DNA of 15,598 bases from JBNKWA01 sp050299555 (GTDB lineage Bacteria; Pseudomonadota; Alphaproteobacteria; Rhodobacterales; Rhodobacteraceae): NCBI GenBank assembly GCA_050299555.1, contig JBNKWA010000062.1:1-15598 (forward strand), read 5' to 3'. Below the pieces are notes generated by a model that worked only from the letters and a program-made list of their open reading frames with translations, did no database searches and was not told the origin of the DNA. Position numbers and translations under genes: made by a program. This document shows positions 8,178 through 14,294 of this stretch, piece after piece. Position 1 is the first letter of the stretch. Each line of letters opens with the position of its first letter.

Positions 8178-8441
8178 TCAGGCCACCAGTTTCCAGACGG
8201 AGGCGCAGAGCCGCAGCAGCAGTCCGCAGCCGAGGCACCAGGCCAGCGGCATCGGCAGAAGCCGCGACAGCTTGTAGGCGTTGGCGATCTCGTCCCTGAG
8301 GGTTGCCTGCCGGGCGGGGTCGGTCTCGCGCTCCAGTCGGCGCTCCTTGGCCCGTCCGCGCATATGGCCCCACCAGGCCCAGCCCGCGGGAACGGTCAGC
8401 ATCAGCCCGGTCAGCGGGTCGATCCAGGGCGCCAGCGTCAC
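8178..8441 (-). CDS. Small two-TM membrane protein, partner of the XRE-like regulator
   Basis: This 87-aa protein starts with GTG at 8441 (VTLAPWIDPLTGLM), overlapping the TGA of the upstream regulator gene by 4 bp (GTGA). Residues about 8-26 (DPLTGLMLTVPAGWAWWGHM) and about 62-82 (LLPMPLAWCLGCGLLLRLCA) are hydrophobic, with a basic and charged linker between them (RGRAKERRLERETDPARQ). I recognise no family. The overlap implies translational coupling, so the protein probably works with or is controlled by the regulator. Its stop faces the islet's right end. Confidence 0.7.
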   Translation of the reverse strand: MTLAPWIDPLTGLMLTVPAGWAWWGHMRGRAKERRLERETDPARQATLRDEIANAYKLSRLLPMPLAWCLGCGLLLRLCASVWKLVA

Positions 8442-8758
8442 GCCCGCCGTTCCGGCGCGTCCAGCTTCACCTTGCGTCCGAAGGCGGCGGCGATCTTGAA
8501 CAGGGTCGCCAGTTGCGGCCCGTCGCTGCCCTTGGCGTTGGCGATCAGCGAAAGCTGCCGGATGGCCACGCCCGAGCGGCGCCCGATCTCGCGCAGCGAC
8601 ACCTGCTCTTCGGCCTGCAGCCGGCGCAGGAAGCCGGCCGCGGCCTGCATCGCCTCGTAGGAATGCACCCGGTCGAGCCCGGCGGCGTCCTCGGCCGGCG
8701 GCGCAGCGGCGGGCCGCGCCTTGGGCCGCGGGATCGGTTCTGCGTCCAGAAGTGACAC
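8438..8758 (-). CDS. Helix-turn-helix regulator, XRE-like
   Basis: This 106-aa protein has a Pro/Ala-rich tail at about 1-30 followed by a helical region and a helix-turn-helix at about 54-76 (SLREIGRRSGVAIRQLSLIA). It ends GPQLATLFKIAAAFGRKVKLD, typical of the last helices of Cro/C1-type domains, where a repressor dimer binds an inverted repeat. The start is GTG at 8758, with AGAGG about 9-10 nt upstream; no ATG is available in frame before the conserved part. The next gene overlaps its stop by 4 bp. An AT-rich dyad lies 21-38 bp upstream of the start, so autoregulation is likely. Confidence 0.8.
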   Translation of the reverse strand: MSLLDAEPIPRPKARPAAAPPAEDAAGLDRVHSYEAMQAAAGFLRRLQAEEQVSLREIGRRSGVAIRQLSLIANAKGSDGPQLATLFKIAAAFGRKVKLDAPERRA

Positions 8759-8778
8759 GGGGTGGATACCTCTGCCTT

Positions 8779-8796
8779 GTTATTCCTTGCAATAAC
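8779..8796. promoter_or_regulatory. Candidate operator/promoter dyad for the XRE-like gene
   Basis: GTTATTCCTTGCAATAAC has perfect 6-bp arms (GTTATT/AATAAC) around a 6-nt centre, in a short AT-rich patch within very GC-rich DNA. It lies between the XRE-like start (8758) and the end of the 168-aa gene (8855), where a promoter for the minus-strand pair must be. The placement fits an autorepressor site. No clear -35/-10 pair was assigned. Confidence 0.5.
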
Positions 8797-8854
8797 ATAA
8801 GGCGGAGGGGCCGGTTCGTCAAGCGGCGCCGTCCGGCATCGCGCCCGCTGCGCC

Positions 8855-9361
8855 TCAGTTCCGGGGCCGCGGCCGCAGGGCGGCAGGCAGCCCGCGGACC
8901 ATGTCGCCGACCAGCCCGGGGTCGGCGGCCAGTTCGTTGAGGTGGCCCCTCAGGTCGCGCTTGCGCCCGGCCCAGAAGATCAGCATCACCTCGGGCTGAT
9001 CCTCGATACCAAGCCCGATCAGCCGCAGATCGTCGGGTACGAACCATTTCTCGGGCATCGACACCGCAAAGACGTAACCCCTGACGCCCGGCAGATCGGC
9101 ATAGACGCCGAGATCGTCGAGGACCCGGGCCTCGGCCAGAAACGGCGGCGTATAGGCGGGCGTGGCGTCGTAGCCGATCCTTGCGCCGATGGCGCTGCGG
9201 GCCAGCGATTTCGGCCCCTTGAAGGCATTGTAGTCCCCGGCCTGGTCGCGAAGCTCGTCGACGAAGCGGCGGAACGGCCAGTAGCGGGAAAGCTCGGCCT
9301 GAAGGTCAGAGCGTGCCAGGCCGCTGAGATAGGCGGCGATATCGTCGTGAAAGAGGATCAT
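8855..9361 (-). CDS. Unrecognised 168-aa cytoplasmic protein downstream of the second transporter
   Basis: The frame runs from ATG at 9361 (MILFHDDIAAYLSGLARSDL) to TGA at 8855 and encodes a soluble mixed alpha/beta protein without signal peptide or TM segment. Visible traits are SRYWPFRRFVDELRDQ, GYDATPAYTPPFL, VRGYVFAVSMPEKWFVPDD and EVMLIFWAGRKRDLRGHL, with many aromatic residues. I recognise no family or catalytic motif. It starts 23 bp after the stop of the SLC13/TrkA-C gene at 9385, so the two are probably cotranscribed. An accessory role to that transporter is possible but only inferred from position. The frame is open upstream into the transporter gene, but ATG 9361 is the first start after that gene's end. 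Confidence 0.75.
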   Translation of the reverse strand: MILFHDDIAAYLSGLARSDLQAELSRYWPFRRFVDELRDQAGDYNAFKGPKSLARSAIGARIGYDATPAYTPPFLAEARVLDDLGVYADLPGVRGYVFAVSMPEKWFVPDDLRLIGLGIEDQPEVMLIFWAGRKRDLRGHLNELAADPGLVGDMVRGLPAALRPRPRN

Positions 9362-9384
9362 GCCGGAAAACGCATCCCGCCCGG

Positions 9385-11166
9385 TCAGCTCAGCGGCCAC
9401 AGGAATGGGATAAGCAGCGCCGAAACCACCGAGACCAGCAGGTTGAGCGGCACGCCGATGCGGATGAAGTCGGTGAAGCGGTAGCCACCCGGGCCGTAGA
9501 CCAGGGTATTGGTCTGGTAGCCGATCGGGGTGGCGAAGCTGGCCGAGGCGGCGATCATCACCGCCACCACCAGCGGCCGCGGATCGACGCCGATGACATG
9601 GCCGAGGCTGATGGCGATGGGCGTCATCACCACGGCGACAGCGTTGTTGGAGACCATCTCGGTCAGCACCGAGGCGGTGATCGAGACGCAAAAGACGATG
9701 GCCCAGTGCGGCAGGTCCATCATGTAGGGCGCGGCTGCGGTGGCCAGCAGATCGACCGCGCCGGTTGTCTCCAGCGCGTCGCCCACCGCCAGCATGGCCA
9801 GGATCAGCGCCAGCAGCCGGCCCTCGATGAAGCCGAAAGCCTCGTCGGCATCGACGGTACGGGTCAGCAGGATCGCCGTCACGCCGATCAGCGCCAGGAT
9901 CAGGATCGGGGCCACCTCCAGCGTCGCCAGCAGCACGACGCCGGCCAGGGCGCCGATGGCGATCGGGGCGCGGTTGCGCCGGAAGGGGCGAGTCGAGGGC
10001 TCGGCGATGTCGACCAGATCGACATCGACCGCCAGCCGGCGGATATCCTCGGGCGCGCCCTCCAGCAGCAGTGTGTCGCCGACCCGCACCACCACCTCGT
10101 CGAGCTGGCGGCCGATGTTCTGGTTACGGCGATGGACGGCCAGGGGGTAGACGCCATAGCGGCGCCTGAGCCGGAGCGAGCCCAGCGAGCGGCCGACCAG
10201 CCGGCAGCCGGGCGAGATCAGCGCCTCGACAGTGGTGGTCGAGCGCGAGCCCAGCGCATCGACCATGCGCACCGAGCCGCTTTCCTTCAGGCCAAGAAGC
10301 TCGCCCACGTCGGTTCTCAGCACCACCCGGTCGCCGCGCTCCAGCGCCACCTCGGGAAAGTTGCGCCGCAGCGACTCGTCGCCGCGCAGCACATCGATCA
10401 CCCGCATGCCCTTGCGCTGGAAAAGACCCACCGCGAACACCTTCTGGCCGATCAGCTCCGAGTCCTCGGGGATCGCCACCTCGGTGAAGTAGCGCATGGA
10501 TTTGCGGTCGCTCAGCACATTGGCCATGCTGTCGCGGTCGGGCAGCAGATAGGGTGCGAAGAGCCTGAGATAGGCAAAGCCGCAGAGTGCCAGCGCCAGA
10601 CCCAGCGGCGTCACCTCGAAAAGGCTGAAGGGTTCCAGCCCCGCCTTGCGCGCCACCCCGTCGACCAGAAGGTTGGTGGAGGTGCCGATGAGCGTGCACA
10701 TGCCGCCGAGGATGGTCAGGTAACTGAGCGGAATCAACAGCTTGGACGGCGCAAGGCGCAGCGATTTGGCCAGCGCCACCACCACCGGAAGCAGCATCAC
10801 CACCACCGGGGTGTTGTTGATGAAGGCCGAGGCGACGACGGTGAAGGCACCGAGCACGGTGATCACCTCGTAGGGATGGCTGCGGGCGCGGTCGGCGACA
10901 TAGCCGGTGACGAGGTTGAGCGCACCGGTGCGGATCAGCCCGCCGGAGAGGATGAACATCGCCGCGATGGTCCAGGGCGCGGAATTGGAGAACACCCGGC
11001 CGAGCCCGTCCGGTTCCAGCACCCCGGCGACGTAGAGCACCGAGGCACCGGCCATGGCCACCACCTCGGGCGGATAGACCTCGCGCACGAACAGCACCAG
11101 CATGCCGGCCAGGACGGCGAGCGTGAACCAGGCATCGGCATTGGCAATCGGTATCAGCTCGGCCAT
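9385..11166 (-). CDS. Second SLC13/DASS family transporter with TrkA-C domains
   Basis: This 593-aa inner-membrane protein has the same architecture as the transporter at 5161-6939. It has FINNTPVVVMLLP at about 115-127, TLIGTSTNLLVDG near 160, two central TrkA-C-like domains (beginning MRYFTEVAIPEDSELIGQ and TTVEALISPGCRLVGRSLG), then TEMVSNNAVAVVMTPIA and SFATPIGYQTNTLVYGPGGY near 543-562. The STN and YQTN residues in the two substrate-site hairpins differ from the PPN and HKNN of the other copy, which suggests different substrates. ATG at 11166 (MAELIPIANADAWF) is preceded by GAAGAGA; the frame is open further upstream but that part has no membrane-protein character. The 168-aa gene follows after 23 bp. 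Confidence 0.93.
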   Translation of the reverse strand: MAELIPIANADAWFTLAVLAGMLVLFVREVYPPEVVAMAGASVLYVAGVLEPDGLGRVFSNSAPWTIAAMFILSGGLIRTGALNLVTGYVADRARSHPYEVITVLGAFTVVASAFINNTPVVVMLLPVVVALAKSLRLAPSKLLIPLSYLTILGGMCTLIGTSTNLLVDGVARKAGLEPFSLFEVTPLGLALALCGFAYLRLFAPYLLPDRDSMANVLSDRKSMRYFTEVAIPEDSELIGQKVFAVGLFQRKGMRVIDVLRGDESLRRNFPEVALERGDRVVLRTDVGELLGLKESGSVRMVDALGSRSTTTVEALISPGCRLVGRSLGSLRLRRRYGVYPLAVHRRNQNIGRQLDEVVVRVGDTLLLEGAPEDIRRLAVDVDLVDIAEPSTRPFRRNRAPIAIGALAGVVLLATLEVAPILILALIGVTAILLTRTVDADEAFGFIEGRLLALILAMLAVGDALETTGAVDLLATAAAPYMMDLPHWAIVFCVSITASVLTEMVSNNAVAVVMTPIAISLGHVIGVDPRPLVVAVMIAASASFATPIGYQTNTLVYGPGGYRFTDFIRIGVPLNLLVSVVSALLIPFLWPLS

Positions 11167-11348
11167 GGCGTCTCTTCGGGCTCCCGGCGACCGGGGATGA
11201 TTGCGACATGGTGCCGGGGGATGCAAGGCTGCCGGCACCGGCAAGGGGTTGCTTGCGCGGCGCAGCAATGCCGCACTCGGCGAGGCGGCGCAGGGCGGAA
11301 CGTCGTGGGCGCTGCGTCGAGTGTGGGCGAGGCCGCCCTTGAGGGCTG

Positions 11349-11359
11349 CGACAGTGTCG
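11349..11359. promoter_or_regulatory. Short perfect dyad upstream of the second SLC13 gene
   Basis: CGACA-G-TGTCG is an 11-bp perfect dyad about 185 bp upstream of the transporter's start, in the gap between it and the EamA gene. It could be a regulator half-site pair but is short enough to occur by chance in GC-rich DNA. The rest of the 282-bp gap (11167-11448) holds only the hairpin at 11379-11424. Confidence 0.2.
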
Positions 11360-11378
11360 GAGCCGGCAAGCCGCAAAT

Positions 11379-11424
11379 CGCGCCCGGGCGCTCCCCGCCC
11401 TCCCACCCTCGCGCCCCGGGCGCG
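11379..11424 (-). terminator. Large GC hairpin after the EamA gene, probable terminator
   Basis: CGCGCCCGGGCGC (11379-11391) pairs with GCGCCCCGGGCGCG (11411-11424) with one bulged base, around a 19-nt spacer that is almost pure C/T on the plus strand. On the minus strand the hairpin starts 25 nt after the stop of the EamA gene and is followed by ATTT. It may end the 5-FCL/phosphoesterase/EamA transcript. The short T tract makes strong intrinsic termination uncertain. Confidence 0.45.
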
Positions 11425-11448
11425 ATCGGTGGCGACAGGGCGGCATGC

Positions 11449-12432
11449 TCAGCTCTCGGGCGGTGCCCGCCCGTCCGCATCGCCGGCGAGGAGCGGTGTC
11501 GGATCGGGTACCGGCAGCGGCAGCGGCGCCTCGGCTTCGCCCTGGGGTTGCCGCGGCTGGACCAGCGCGATGCCGGCCAGCATCAGCGCGAAGGCCGCCC
11601 AGACGAAAGGCGAATAGCGTTCGCCGAGAAGCACCAGCGACCAGATGACGCCGGTCGCGGTGACCAGATAGGCCACCTGGGCCGCGAACACCGCCCCGGC
11701 CCGGCCGACCAGCCAGACATAGCCGAGATAGGCGCAGGCATGGCACAGGCAATTGCCCAGCATCGCCCATTCCGCCGCCCCCCAGGGCCGCATCGGGCTG
11801 ACCCACTGCCCGGTCAGAAGCGCCGCCGGCACGGCGACGACAAGCGCCACCAGGCTGGCCCCGAACAGCACCTCGACCGGGCCGAGCCCGCCGGTGCCGC
11901 GAAAGGCGATGTAGTTGCCCTCGATGGCGTAGCAGAACGACGCGCACATCGGCAGCAGCACGAAGATCGCCTTGGACGGGTCAGGCAGGCTGGTCTCGGG
12001 CCCCACCAGCAGCAGCACCGCCAATGCCCCCATGGCCACGCCGAGACCGCGAACCAGGGTTGCCCGTTCGCTGCCGATGGCAGCGGCGATGCCCAGCGCC
12101 CACATCGGCACCAGCGCCACGACGATCGCCATCACCCCGGCCGGCAGTTCGGCGGCGGCCCGGTAGGAGAGCGAGTTCGGCACCAGTGTGCCGGCCAGCG
12201 CCACCACGGCGAAAAGCCCGAGCCAGCGGGCCCTGAACGGCAGCGGCCGGCGGGCCGCCACCTGCGCCGCGCCCAGACACAGGGTCAGGATTGCCACCTG
12301 CCAGACGATCAGCCCCAGCGGCCGGTGGCCGGTGGAGACGGCGATCCGGGTCAGCGGTAGCGACAGCCCCCAGATGGTGGCGATGGCCAGAAGCGCGGCA
12401 TAGAGCGGCAGCCGCCGGGCCGGCTGGCTCAC
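11449..12432 (-). CDS. DMT superfamily permease, EamA type
   Basis: This 327-aa protein has about ten hydrophobic segments in two EamA repeats, roughly 8-140 and 150-290. The first begins LPLYAALLAIATIWGLSLPL with the usual W-G-x-x motif; the second includes FYCAIEGNY-like and YLVTATGVIWSLVLLGERYS segments, with the family's terminal GE.....W pattern (LLGERYSPFVWAAFALMLAG). A Pro/Ala-rich cytoplasmic tail ends the protein. Family members export metabolites such as amino acids; the substrate is unknown here. The start is GTG at 12432 (VSQPARRLPLY), overlapping the phosphoesterase stop by 4 bp, so it is the last gene of the 5-FCL operon. Confidence 0.9.
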   Translation of the reverse strand: MSQPARRLPLYAALLAIATIWGLSLPLTRIAVSTGHRPLGLIVWQVAILTLCLGAAQVAARRPLPFRARWLGLFAVVALAGTLVPNSLSYRAAAELPAGVMAIVVALVPMWALGIAAAIGSERATLVRGLGVAMGALAVLLLVGPETSLPDPSKAIFVLLPMCASFCYAIEGNYIAFRGTGGLGPVEVLFGASLVALVVAVPAALLTGQWVSPMRPWGAAEWAMLGNCLCHACAYLGYVWLVGRAGAVFAAQVAYLVTATGVIWSLVLLGERYSPFVWAAFALMLAGIALVQPRQPQGEAEAPLPLPVPDPTPLLAGDADGRAPPES

Positions 12433-13241
12433 GGCTCGGCCGCAGGCAGGACGCCGCCAAGGCGCACCGGGGCCACCTTGAGCGCCAGTCCGGTGCGGTC
12501 GTCTGTCTCGACGAAGAGGCCGCACAGCGTCGCCTCGCCGTCGGCGGGGGTGAAGCCGGCCTTCACCATGCCGGTGATGAAGCGCGACAGGGGCTCGGCC
12601 TTGTCCATCCCGATGACCGAATCGTAGCTGCCGCACATGCCCAGATCGCTCTGGTAGGCGGTGCCGCGCGCCAGGCAGTGGGCGTCGGCGGTCGGCACAT
12701 GGGTGTGGGTGCCGACCACGGCCGAGGCGCGGCCGTCGCACCAGTGGCCCATGGCGGTCTTCTCAGATGTCGCCTCGGCGTGGAAATCCACCAGCGCGGC
12801 CTGGGTGACCGCACCAAGCGGCGCCTTCCTCAGCGCCTCGTCCACGGCCGAGAACGGATCGGCGAAGGGGCGCTTCATGAACACCTGGCCCAGCGCCTGC
12901 ACCACCAGAACCTTGCGGCCGCGGGTCGCCTCGAAGACCCGCGCACCACGGCCGGGGGCCGTCTTGGCGAAGTTCAGCGGCCGGATGATCCGCGGCTCGC
13001 GCTCGATCACGCCCAGCATGTCCTTCTGGTCGAAGGCGTGATCGCCGAGGGTCAGGCAATCGGCGCCCGCCTCCAGCAGCAGCCGGGCATGGGCGCCGGT
13101 CAGGCCGCGGCCGTTGGAGGCGTTCTCGGCGTTGACCATGACGAAGTCGAGGCCCCAGCGTTCGCGCAGGGCCGGCAGCCCCTCCGCCACGGCGGTGCGG
13201 CCGCTCCGTCCCATCACGTCGCCGAGCATCAGGATTCGCAT
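12429..13241 (-). CDS. TIGR00282 family metallophosphoesterase (YmdB-like)
   Basis: This 270-aa cytoplasmic protein starts at ATG 13241 with MRILMLGDVMGRSGR. Metal-site residues of the family are visible: D8, E39 and N40 (VNAENASNG), D67-H68 (LGDHAFDQKD), H154 (DFHAEATSEK), H179 and H181 (GTHTHVPTAD). The end of the family core, SDLGMCGSYDSVIGMDK, is present. Relatives such as Bacillus YmdB act on cyclic nucleotides and affect RNA turnover and development. Position 67 is Asp, where the reference family has Asn in GNH. The gene lies 66 bp after 5-FCL, with a hairpin in the gap, and overlaps the EamA gene by 4 bp. Confidence 0.93.
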   Translation of the reverse strand: MRILMLGDVMGRSGRTAVAEGLPALRERWGLDFVMVNAENASNGRGLTGAHARLLLEAGADCLTLGDHAFDQKDMLGVIEREPRIIRPLNFAKTAPGRGARVFEATRGRKVLVVQALGQVFMKRPFADPFSAVDEALRKAPLGAVTQAALVDFHAEATSEKTAMGHWCDGRASAVVGTHTHVPTADAHCLARGTAYQSDLGMCGSYDSVIGMDKAEPLSRFITGMVKAGFTPADGEATLCGLFVETDDRTGLALKVAPVRLGGVLPAAEP

Positions 13242-13262
13242 GGGCCCCGGGCTTACGGCGCG

Positions 13263-13296
13263 CGGCCGGCGGGCACAAGGGACCGGGCGCCGGCCG
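13263..13296 (-). other. Intergenic hairpin between 5-FCL and the phosphoesterase gene
   Basis: CGGCCGGCG (13263-13271) and CGCCGGCCG (13288-13296) form a perfect 9-bp stem with a 16-nt loop. It fills the 66-bp gap and ends about 20 nt before the phosphoesterase ATG. No T tract follows on the minus strand, so it could be a processing site, a stability element or a partial attenuator rather than a terminator. Confidence 0.4.
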
Positions 13297-13307
13297 GCCC
13301 GTGCCGG

Positions 13308-13979
13308 TCAGTCGGCGATGTGGAGGACGCCGGTCTCGGTGGCGACGGCGTCGAGCCGCTGGTCCGTGGGCCCGCGCGGCACCTCGTCCATTTCCTGCCC
13401 CGAGAAAGCGAAGCCCACCGCATAGGCGCGCCGCCGCGCCCTGAGGCAGGACAGCGTGCGGTCGTAGAAGCCGCCGCCATAGCCGAGGCGGTAGCCGTGG
13501 CGGTCGAAGGCGAGCAAGGGCACGATCAGCAGGTCCGGCTCCACCAGCGGCCCGTTCGCGGGGTGCAGGGTGCCCAGCGACCCGGGCTCCAGCGCGTCGC
13601 CCGGGGCCCATGCCCGGAAAGCCAGCGGCTGCCCGGGCCCCACCACCACCGGCAGGCACAGGCGGACGCCCTGCTTCAGCAGCGCAGTCAGGGCCGGGCC
13701 CGGATCGATCTCGTCGCGGATCGCGATGTAGCCGGCAACCGAATCGATTGCCGGGATGCAGTCGATATGCGCCGCCAGCACCCGATGCCCCGGCGCCTGC
13801 CCGACCTCCCGGTGCAGGAGCCCGCGGCGCTCGCGGGCCGAGCGTCTGGCGGCCTTCTTGCGTTCGGCAAGGTCGGGATCGGGAACGTCCGTAACACCCG
13901 AATCGGGTGATTGCGCCGTTGTGGCGGTCGATTGGGTGGGCGTGCCGGTCAAGGGAGGAGCCTCTTCGGCCTTGATCAT
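13308..13979 (-). CDS. ygfA: 5-formyltetrahydrofolate cyclo-ligase
   Basis: This 223-aa protein converts 5-formyl-THF and ATP to 5,10-methenyl-THF in one-carbon metabolism. The family core is clear: LAERKKAARRSARERR near the start, then DSVAGYIAIRDEIDP (about 79-93), RLCLPVVVG, the EPDLLIVPLLAFDRHGYRLG segment (about 147-165) and the ATP/metal-binding GYGGGFYDR (166-174). The first about 36 residues (Thr/Pro/Ser-rich) are extra compared with usual family members. The ATG at 13979 has no ribosome site and lies only a few bases from the 3' end of the 6S RNA candidate. A TTG at 13952 (codon 10), preceded by GAAGAGG, may be the true start. It sits directly downstream of the 6S candidate, as ygfA does in many proteobacteria. 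Confidence 0.92.
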   Translation of the reverse strand: MIKAEEAPPLTGTPTQSTATTAQSPDSGVTDVPDPDLAERKKAARRSARERRGLLHREVGQAPGHRVLAAHIDCIPAIDSVAGYIAIRDEIDPGPALTALLKQGVRLCLPVVVGPGQPLAFRAWAPGDALEPGSLGTLHPANGPLVEPDLLIVPLLAFDRHGYRLGYGGGFYDRTLSCLRARRRAYAVGFAFSGQEMDEVPRGPTDQRLDAVATETGVLHIAD

Positions 13980-13985
13980 AAGGTC

Positions 13986-14153
13986 GGTCGGCGGGGACCG
14001 CAGCAGCCGTGGAGGGTTCCGATCCTCGAGAGCCTGGATAACCAGGTGGGCACCGGGTGCGATAGGCCAGGGCCAGTCACAGAGCCAGTTCCCTCAAGAA
14101 TGCGTAAGGCCACCAGGATTCTGTCCTCGTCACGGGAAGAGCAGACCCGCCGG
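13986..14153 (-). ncRNA. ssrS: 6S RNA candidate
   Basis: The roughly 170-nt segment directly upstream of 5-FCL, on the same strand, has the placement and length of 6S RNA, which binds housekeeping sigma-RNA polymerase by mimicking an open promoter. Its ends pair: CGGCGGG at the 5' side (14152-14146) with CCCGCCG at the 3' side (13995-13989). Inside are a CCTGG-TTAT-CCAGG hairpin (14033-14046) and a GCACC-C-GGTGC dyad near the apex, consistent with a long irregular hairpin with bubbles. It has no long reading frame of coding character. A TACATT box lies at the right distance before the 5' end. The call rests on synteny and structure; I could not fold or search it. Confidence 0.65.
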
Positions 14154-14159
14154 AAAGGC

Positions 14160-14189
14160 AATGTAGTCGAATGCGGGCAAAAGAGAAGA
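14160..14189 (-). promoter_or_regulatory. Likely promoter of the 6S RNA candidate
   Basis: TACATT (14165-14160 on the minus strand) matches the -10 consensus at four of six bases and sits 7-8 nt before the predicted RNA start at about 14153. A pyrimidine-rich TTCTCT/CTTCTC at about 14182-14188 lies at -35 spacing but matches poorly. The remainder of the gap up to 14294 holds nothing else I can assign. Confidence 0.35.
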
Positions 14190-14294
14190 GGCGGCTGCGC
14201 CGGTTCGGCATGTCGCCGCCGCCGGCGATGCGCCGCGCGCCGCTCCGGCCGCCCTTGCTCAGGGTCTGTTAACCGCTTCCGCCGAGGCTGCGGC

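Noticed and set aside
8178..8758. HipBA-type toxin/antitoxin module
   Set aside because: The partner of the HTH protein is a two-TM protein with no kinase motifs, and the upstream dyad does not match the HipB operator.
9598..12360. 920-aa plus-strand frame
   Set aside because: It is antisense to the SLC13 and EamA genes. Its His/Gln/Arg-rich composition is typical of a shadow frame in GC-rich DNA.
12291..13910. 539-aa plus-strand frame
   Set aside because: It lies antisense to the phosphoesterase and 5-FCL genes, both of which have clear family motifs.
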